Positions 60,501 through 64,000 of a DNA stretch of 64,000 nucleotides are shown here, piece after piece. The first letter of the stretch is position 1; every line of letters begins with the position of its first letter. Origin of the DNA: Chelydra serpentina (Eukaryota; Chordata; Testudines; Chelydridae); assembly GCA_037349315.1 (NCBI GenBank), contig JBAIAC010000040.1, forward strand, positions 19,052,001 through 19,116,000. The letters run 5' to 3'. The notes below the pieces were generated by a model. That model did not search any database. It was not told where the DNA came from and was given only the letters and a program-made list of their open reading frames with translations. The translations under genes were made by a program, and so were the position numbers.

Positions 60501-62318
60501 TTGTATGGAGTTATCGGTTGCTGCTGCCATTGCAGGCTCGGTGGTGCCCTCGGGTGTTGGTACGGTAGCTGGGGTTGCAAGCGCTGGACTCAGTGCTGGC
60601 AATGGTTCTGGTGCTGGTTGTTTCGTCTGTTCCAGTTCCGAGACTGGCTTGGGTCGGGTTTCTGTGATTGGATCCACGACGGCTGTTGCAGTCGTTGGCA
60701 GGGTGTCCGGTTCCACCACCTCTTTCTGGGTGTCTGGTAGTACAGATGGGGTTCCGGTGGAAGTCCCAGGAACAGAGCTAGGTGTGACAGCTTGCTTAGC
60801 CTGGCTGCGGGTGACCATTCCCACCCTCTTGGCTAGCTTCACACAATTGGTCAAGTCTTCCCCCAGCAACATGGGAATTGGATAATCATCATAGACTGCA
60901 AAAGTCCAATTTCCTGACCAGCCCTTGTACTGGACAGGCAACACGGCTGTAGGTAAATTAAAAGAGTTGGACTTGAAGGGTTGAATTGTCACTTGTGCCT
61001 CTGGGTTGATTAAGCTGGGGTCCACTAAGGATTTGTGGATAGCCGACACTTGTGCTCCGGTGTCCCTCCACGCTGTAACCCTTTTTCCGCCCACACTCAC
61101 CGTTTCCCTTCGTTCCAAGGGTATCTGGGAGGCATCTGGGCCTGAGGACCTTTGGTGTGACCCCGGTGCAATGAACTGTATTCTGTTGGGGTTCTTGGGG
61201 CAGTTGGCCTTCACATGCCCCAATTCGTTACATTTGAAACATCGCCCAGCTGACTGGTCAGTGGGGCGAGGTGGGTTGCTGGAGAATGGGGTGGTGGGGC
61301 AATAAGGGGTCTGGGTTTTCCCTTGTGGGGCCTTGGGCTGCTCCTGGTGAGGGGATGTGGTCTCGGGTTTTCCTTTCTGGTATCTCCCCAAACTATGACC
61401 AGGGTTGTTCCTCTCTGCTTCCTGCACCCCTTGTGTACCAAATTTCCTTGCCCCTCTGCTGATCTGGGACTGTTCGTATTGATCAGCATAAGCAGCAAGG
61501 CTGTCTGCTGAGTCCATTTTCTTATCCCATAAACACTGTCTTATATCATCCTTGGACATATTCAGGAATTGTTCCTGAGCCATCAAATCACACACTCCTT
61601 CAAAGCTAGTAACATTCCTTCCCTTGACCCATTTTTTTAACAGCTCCTTTATCCGGTTTACATAAGCTACATTACTTAGTCCAGGCCCTCGGATAAGGGT
61701 TCGAAATTTTACTCTGTAAGTTTCAGGTGTAACTTGAAATTGTTTTAAAACCAAATCCTTGAATTTCTCATAGTCAGAAGCCTCATCAATAGGCATGTCA
61801 TTGAATATGTCCAGAGCACTTCCAGTCAACTTTGCTACCAATAGGGTCATTTTGTGATCATCAGGAATGTGATGGAGATTGCATAGTCTCTCAAAGGTGA
61901 GAAAATATTCAGCAATATCCCGGGATTCATCATACGGTGGACATAGTCGCTCCCATTTGTGGGTTGTTGGGGAAGGATTATTAGTGTTATCCGGTAGATT
62001 CTGCTCCGCCCTGGTCTTCTCCATCTCCAGGGCATGCTTCCTCTCTCTGTCTTTCTCCTCCTCAGCATGCTTCCTCTCTCTCTCCTTCTCCTCCATAGCA
62101 TACTTCCTCTCCTCGTCAGCATGCTTCCTCTCTCTCTCCTTCTCCTCCATAGCATACTTCCTCTCTCTCTCCTTCTCCTCCTCAGCATGCTTCCTCTCTC
62201 TCTCCTTCTCTTCCATCTCCATCTGTTTAAGTTGTAGCAGTCTTGTATGTTTCTTCTCCTCCTCATCAGCTTGTAGCCGGGCTATCTCAAGTTTAATAGC
62301 TGCTTCACTGGCAGTCAT
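57579..62318 (-). CDS. Gag-Pol polyprotein of a Gmr1-like Ty3/gypsy retrotransposon, 1579 aa
   Basis: The frame is uninterrupted from ATG (A at -3) to TAA. Gag: charged 11-residue repeats at 36-97, capsid from W122, SCAN-like helical segment about 199-284, and a CCHC zinc knuckle C360/C363/H368/C373. Protease: D419-T-G-A. A Pro/Thr/Glu-rich linker spans about 510-690. Integrase: HHCC zinc finger (H-x-H at 732/734 with H738, C768 and C771), catalytic D801, D861 and E897 with the D,D35E spacing, and a GPF module at 1037-1039. Reverse transcriptase: D1245 and YLDD 1306-1309. RNase H: D1457, E near 1499, D1524. Gag and Pol are fused with no frameshift or stop between them, so the Gag:Pol ratio must be set another way. 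All key catalytic residues are present, so the protein may be functional. There is no chromodomain or envelope. Confidence 0.93.
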   Translation of the reverse strand: MTASEAAIKLEIARLQADEEEKKHTRLLQLKQMEMEEKERERKHAEEEKERERKYAMEEKERERKHADEERKYAMEEKERERKHAEEEKDRERKHALEMEKTRAEQNLPDNTNNPSPTTHKWERLCPPYDESRDIAEYFLTFERLCNLHHIPDDHKMTLLVAKLTGSALDIFNDMPIDEASDYEKFKDLVLKQFQVTPETYRVKFRTLIRGPGLSNVAYVNRIKELLKKWVKGRNVTSFEGVCDLMAQEQFLNMSKDDIRQCLWDKKMDSADSLAAYADQYEQSQISRGARKFGTQGVQEAERNNPGHSLGRYQKGKPETTSPHQEQPKAPQGKTQTPYCPTTPFSSNPPRPTDQSAGRCFKCNELGHVKANCPKNPNRIQFIAPGSHQRSSGPDASQIPLERRETVSVGGKRVTAWRDTGAQVSAIHKSLVDPSLINPEAQVTIQPFKSNSFNLPTAVLPVQYKGWSGNWTFAVYDDYPIPMLLGEDLTNCVKLAKRVGMVTRSQAKQAVTPSSVPGTSTGTPSVLPDTQKEVVEPDTLPTTATAVVDPITETRPKPVSELEQTKQPAPEPLPALSPALATPATVPTPEGTTEPAMAAATDNSIQEAQPEPELPHCAPAESGSQSTETTPSPTSLPEGPSPGLQPSEELMSPASREQFQAEQEADESLQRAWTVGRSTPLPLSSSNQSRFVIEKGLLYKETLSGGHQEDWRPQRQLVVPTKYRLKLLSLAHDHPSGHAGVNRTKDRLGRSFHWEGMGKDVSTYVRSCEVCQRVGKPQDQVKAPLQPLPIIEVPFQRVAVDILGPFPKKTPRGKQYILTFMDFATRWPEAVALSNTRAKSVCQALTEIFARVGWPADILTDSGTNFLAGSMKSLWEAHGVNHLVATPYHHQTNGLVEKFNGTLGAMIRKFVTQHSNDWDLVLQQLLFAYRAVPHPSLGFSPFELVYGREVKGPLQLVKQQWEGFTPSSETNILDFVSNLQNTLRDSLALARENLKGAQEEQKAWYDKHARERSFKVGDQVMVLKALRAHKMEAAWEGPFTVQERLGAVNYLIAFPTTTLKPKVYHVNSLKPFFPRELKVCQFTAQGAEDAEWPEGVYYEGKNDGAVGEVNLSMTLGRMQRQQIQELCTKFAPMFSAIPGLTERAYHSIDTGNAHPIRARPYRVAPHAKTAIEREVQDMLQMGIIRPSSSAWASPVVLVPKPDGEIRFCVDYRTLNAVTCPDNYPMPRTDELLEKLGRAQFISTLDLTKGYWQVPLDESAKEKSAFITHVGLYEFNVLPFGLRNAPATFQKLVDSLLAGLGESAVAYLDDVAIFSDSWAEHLEHLQKVFERIREAGLTVKAKKCQIGLNRVTYLGHQVGQGTINPLQAKVEAIQKWPVPKSKKQVQSFLGLAGYYRRFVPHYSQIAAPLTDLTRKNQPNAVQWTDECRKAFNQLKATLMSDPVLRAPDFDKPFLVTTDASERGVGAVLMQEGPDQEFHPVVFLSKKLSERESHWSISEKECYAIVYALEKLRPYVWGRRFHLQTDHAALKWLNTAKGNNKKLLRWSLALQDFDFEIQHISGASNKVADALSRESFPEPTG
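62028..62213 (-). repeat. 33-bp tandem repeats inside gag encoding 11-residue charged units
   Basis: Residues 36-97 consist of units of the form EEKERERKHAE: full units at 36-46, 47-57, 58-68, 76-86 and 87-97, and a shortened one of seven residues at 69-75. At the DNA level the units are 33 bp, with long TCTCTC/CTTCTCCTCC stretches on the + strand. An 11-residue period with alternating acidic and basic blocks suggests a long single alpha helix or hendecad coiled coil. Confidence 0.85.
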
Positions 62319-62556
62319 CTTAGCCTTTCTGTTTTTAATCTGTCTTAACCCGATAGTGTTAGAAAAGAAAAAAAACCTTGCTTGGGTATTCCCTGTAGGG
62401 GTTAACTACCTGCTTTCATATGTAGATACTCTAGCTCCTAGCAGCTTAACCCCTCCCCCCTCCCTGCTTCCAGCAGCTACAGGAAAGAGCTAGAGAGAAG
62501 AGAAAAAAAAATCTAAACTCCCTGTGTCTGGTTCAAAAAAACTCTCTGGTTCAATA

Positions 62557-62577
62557 GATCCCACCGCTCTGCCACCA
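62557..62577 (-). promoter_or_regulatory. Primer-binding-site candidate of the retrotransposon
   Basis: Immediately inside the 5' LTR, with no spacer, the minus strand reads TGGTGGCAGAGCGGTGGGAT. The TGG complements the CCA end of a tRNA. The first eleven bases resemble the complement of initiator-Met tRNA with one G-U type difference. The following GCGGTGGGAT fits a Leu-type tRNA 3' end only if two bases are skipped. The primer tRNA is therefore unresolved. Confidence 0.6.
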
Positions 62578-63387
62578 TGTCAGGGTTCCTTCCCCACTCT
62601 AAACTCTAGGGTAAAGACGTGGGGACCCGCATTCAGAGCCCCTAAGCTTATTTTACCAGCTTAGGGTAAACCCCCCCAAGGTACAAAATTCCCTGCACCC
62701 CGAGAATTGCTTCTTACTGCCACCATCAAATGTCTAACAGGAATCCAGGAAAGGAATCACTTGAACTTCCCTCCCCCCCAAAATGCCCCCTCAAGCCGTA
62801 CACCCCCTTTCCTGGGGAAGCTTGAGAACAATCTCCCAACCAATTGGTTACACAGTGATCTAAAAACCCACCCCCTGGGTTTTAACACTATAGAAAACAG
62901 TCAACTTCTTAAAAGAAGGATTTTATTAAACATAAAGAAGGTAAAATCATCTCTGTAAAATCAGGATGGTAACTATTTCACAGGGCACTATATTTCCACA
63001 CTCAGAGAGATTTCCCCCTCTGGACAAAACCTTAACGTTACAGATAACCATGAATACCTCCCCCACCCCTTGCCCTTTCTAACACAGGGACTACACCAAG
63101 CCAAATAAACAGAATCTATACGCTATACTATCTAAACTTACTTCAGAAAAGGGAGGTTTGATTTTCTGTAGGTTCCTTCTGTCTTCCAAGATCACTCTCC
63201 CTCAGACAAAGAACTCACTAAAACCTTCCCCCCTCCCAAAGTTTGAAAGTATCTTGTCCCCTTATTGGTCAGAGCCCAGCCAGGTCAGGTGTCAGTCTGG
63301 CTACCTGCATTTCTTAACCCTTTACTGGAAAGAGGATTTTATAGCACTGCATCAGACCCTCTCCCCCTTCCCTTCATATTTATGACA
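62578..63387 (-). repeat. 5' LTR of the Gmr1-like retrotransposon
   Basis: Same 810 bp as 56620-57429. In element orientation this LTR would drive transcription toward lower coordinates, opposite to MYO18B. The short open frames inside it occur identically in both LTRs and have no protein character. Confidence 0.93.
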
Positions 63388-63420
63388 AGGTAGTTGAAAG
63401 CAGCTATCAAATCCCCCCTT
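63388..63420 (-). pseudogene. Remainder of the CR1 copy split by the retrotransposon
   Basis: After the duplicated AGGTA the sequence GTTGAAAGCAGCTATCAAAT continues the CR1 wording interrupted at 56619 and fades after about 63415 (CCCCCCTTTCC). Beyond it, 63420-64000 holds nothing I recognise. Confidence 0.75.
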
Positions 63421-64000
63421 TCCCCGCGTTCCAGGCATCCCGGCTGCCGCTGTTACTAGTCTGGAATGAAATTCAGCCCAGCAGAACAGGTCAGGCATGA
63501 GGCCTGAGCACTGCGTAAGGTTTCAGTGGGGCATTGGCTGCAGAGGTAGATTTCACGCTTGCTCATTAGTGCAAAGTGCTGAAGCTTGTTCTTTTCAGGC
63601 AGTTTTGGCTCACACAGAGCTTGGACTACAGCACTTGCTGTAACAAAGATCGCAGCACAGAGAAGTCAAGACCGTCTTCGTTTTGAGATGCAGAGCTCAG
63701 AATTCGCTCTCTGTCCCTTCACCCCCTGACTCCCATGTACACAGTCTCTGTGCTGCTCTCACTCACAACGCTTATTAAGATGTACAACAGCAACTGATTT
63801 AACCTCGGATCTCTTAACTCCTACCATCACACCTTTGGACGGCATAAAGTAGTGATTATCACTGAATGTTAATAGGTTTTAACTTAACCTCAGATTACAC
63901 AACCCCCAGAGCAGAAATATTTATATTCTATATTATTGGCAGTTAAGACTAGTGGAGCAACAAATGCTCAGATTGGTTTCCGTATCTGTTGTGCTCTGTG

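Larger units (their letters stand above)
56620..63387 (-). mobile_element. Full-length Gmr1-like Ty3/gypsy LTR retrotransposon, apparently intact
   Basis: Two 810-bp LTRs (56620-57429 and 62578-63387) begin TGTCA and end TGACA. The 5-bp target duplication AGGTA is at 56615-56619 and 63388-63392. Reading on the minus strand, the order is 5' LTR, primer-binding-site candidate, 259-bp leader, one 1579-codon Gag-Pol frame, polypurine tract and 3' LTR. Pol order is protease, integrase, RT, RNase H, which within Ty3/gypsy defines the Gmr1-like group of deuterostomes. No envelope frame exists. Perfect LTR agreement by eye and an unbroken frame indicate a very recent insertion. It is antisense to MYO18B. 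Confidence 0.93.
36671..64000 (+). other. MYO18B intron, at least 27.3 kb, running off the window
   Basis: After the GT donor at 36671 no further exon is supported. The long Ser/Pro-rich C-terminal exons of MYO18B would show as sizeable open stretches on the + strand and none fits. The intron holds hAT MITEs (37339, 43998, 46369, 49991), a short retroposed repeat (39000), a coding remnant (39470-39806) and CR1 pieces. It also holds an older LTR fragment (about 55020-55879) and the full-length retrotransposon at 56620-63387. Nothing is recognised in 40000-43980, 44650-46360, 46790-48370 or 53000-54900. Confidence 0.65.

Noticed and set aside
61879..62493. Open frame of 204 codons on the + strand
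   Set aside because: It is the complement of the repetitive gag region; its Ser/Leu/Phe repeats arise from the reverse of the charged 33-bp units.
36671..64000. Search for the long C-terminal exons of MYO18B
   Set aside because: No + strand stretch has the expected Ser/Pro-rich open frame with an acceptor in phase 2, so they are taken to lie beyond the window.
1..64000. CRISPR arrays, operons, rRNA or free-standing tRNA genes
   Set aside because: None is visible. The only tRNA-like sequences are the heads of the two SINE copies.

Overview
This is a 64 kb piece of vertebrate nuclear DNA, most likely from a cryptodiran turtle. The pointers are a tRNA-derived SINE with a CR1-like 3' tail (copies near 2.7 and 21.3 kb), many CR1 LINE fragments (one with the family's octamer tail), and several hAT and Harbinger-like non-autonomous elements whose target-site duplications can still be read. 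Nothing bacterial or viral-genomic is present. The species call is inference, since no database search was possible.

The only host gene I can support is on the + strand. Seven exons (7104-7217, 7722-7838, 9082-9165, 10992-11129, 13611-13796, 32205-32338 and 36509-36670) have canonical AG acceptors and GT donors. They splice in one frame into about 312 codons of myosin-XVIII coiled-coil tail followed by a Ser-rich segment. Sequence and order match MYO18B rather than MYO18A. The motor domain and 5' exons lie left of the window. The last C-terminal exons are not visible and probably lie to the right, so the final intron is at least 27.3 kb.

The most notable feature is in that last intron: a complete, apparently intact LTR retrotransposon on the minus strand (56620-63387, 6768 bp). 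It has two 810-bp LTRs that I read as identical, a 5-bp target duplication (AGGTA), a primer-binding-site candidate, a polypurine tract, and one uninterrupted 1579-codon Gag-Pol frame. Its Pol order is protease, integrase, reverse transcriptase, RNase H. This is the Gmr1-like arrangement, which reverses the usual Ty3/gypsy order. Its Gag holds a capsid segment closely resembling the SCAN domain and an N-terminal array of 11-residue charged repeats. It landed inside a CR1 LINE copy and split it.

The rest is intronic sequence with layered older repeats. These include CR1 pieces, MIR/L3-like SINE fragments, and a short retroposed family with 11-13 bp target duplications and a conserved hairpin. 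There are also at least eight hAT-type MITEs from several families, two copies of a Harbinger-like MITE, an older LTR fragment near 55 kb, and long stretches in which I see nothing recognisable.
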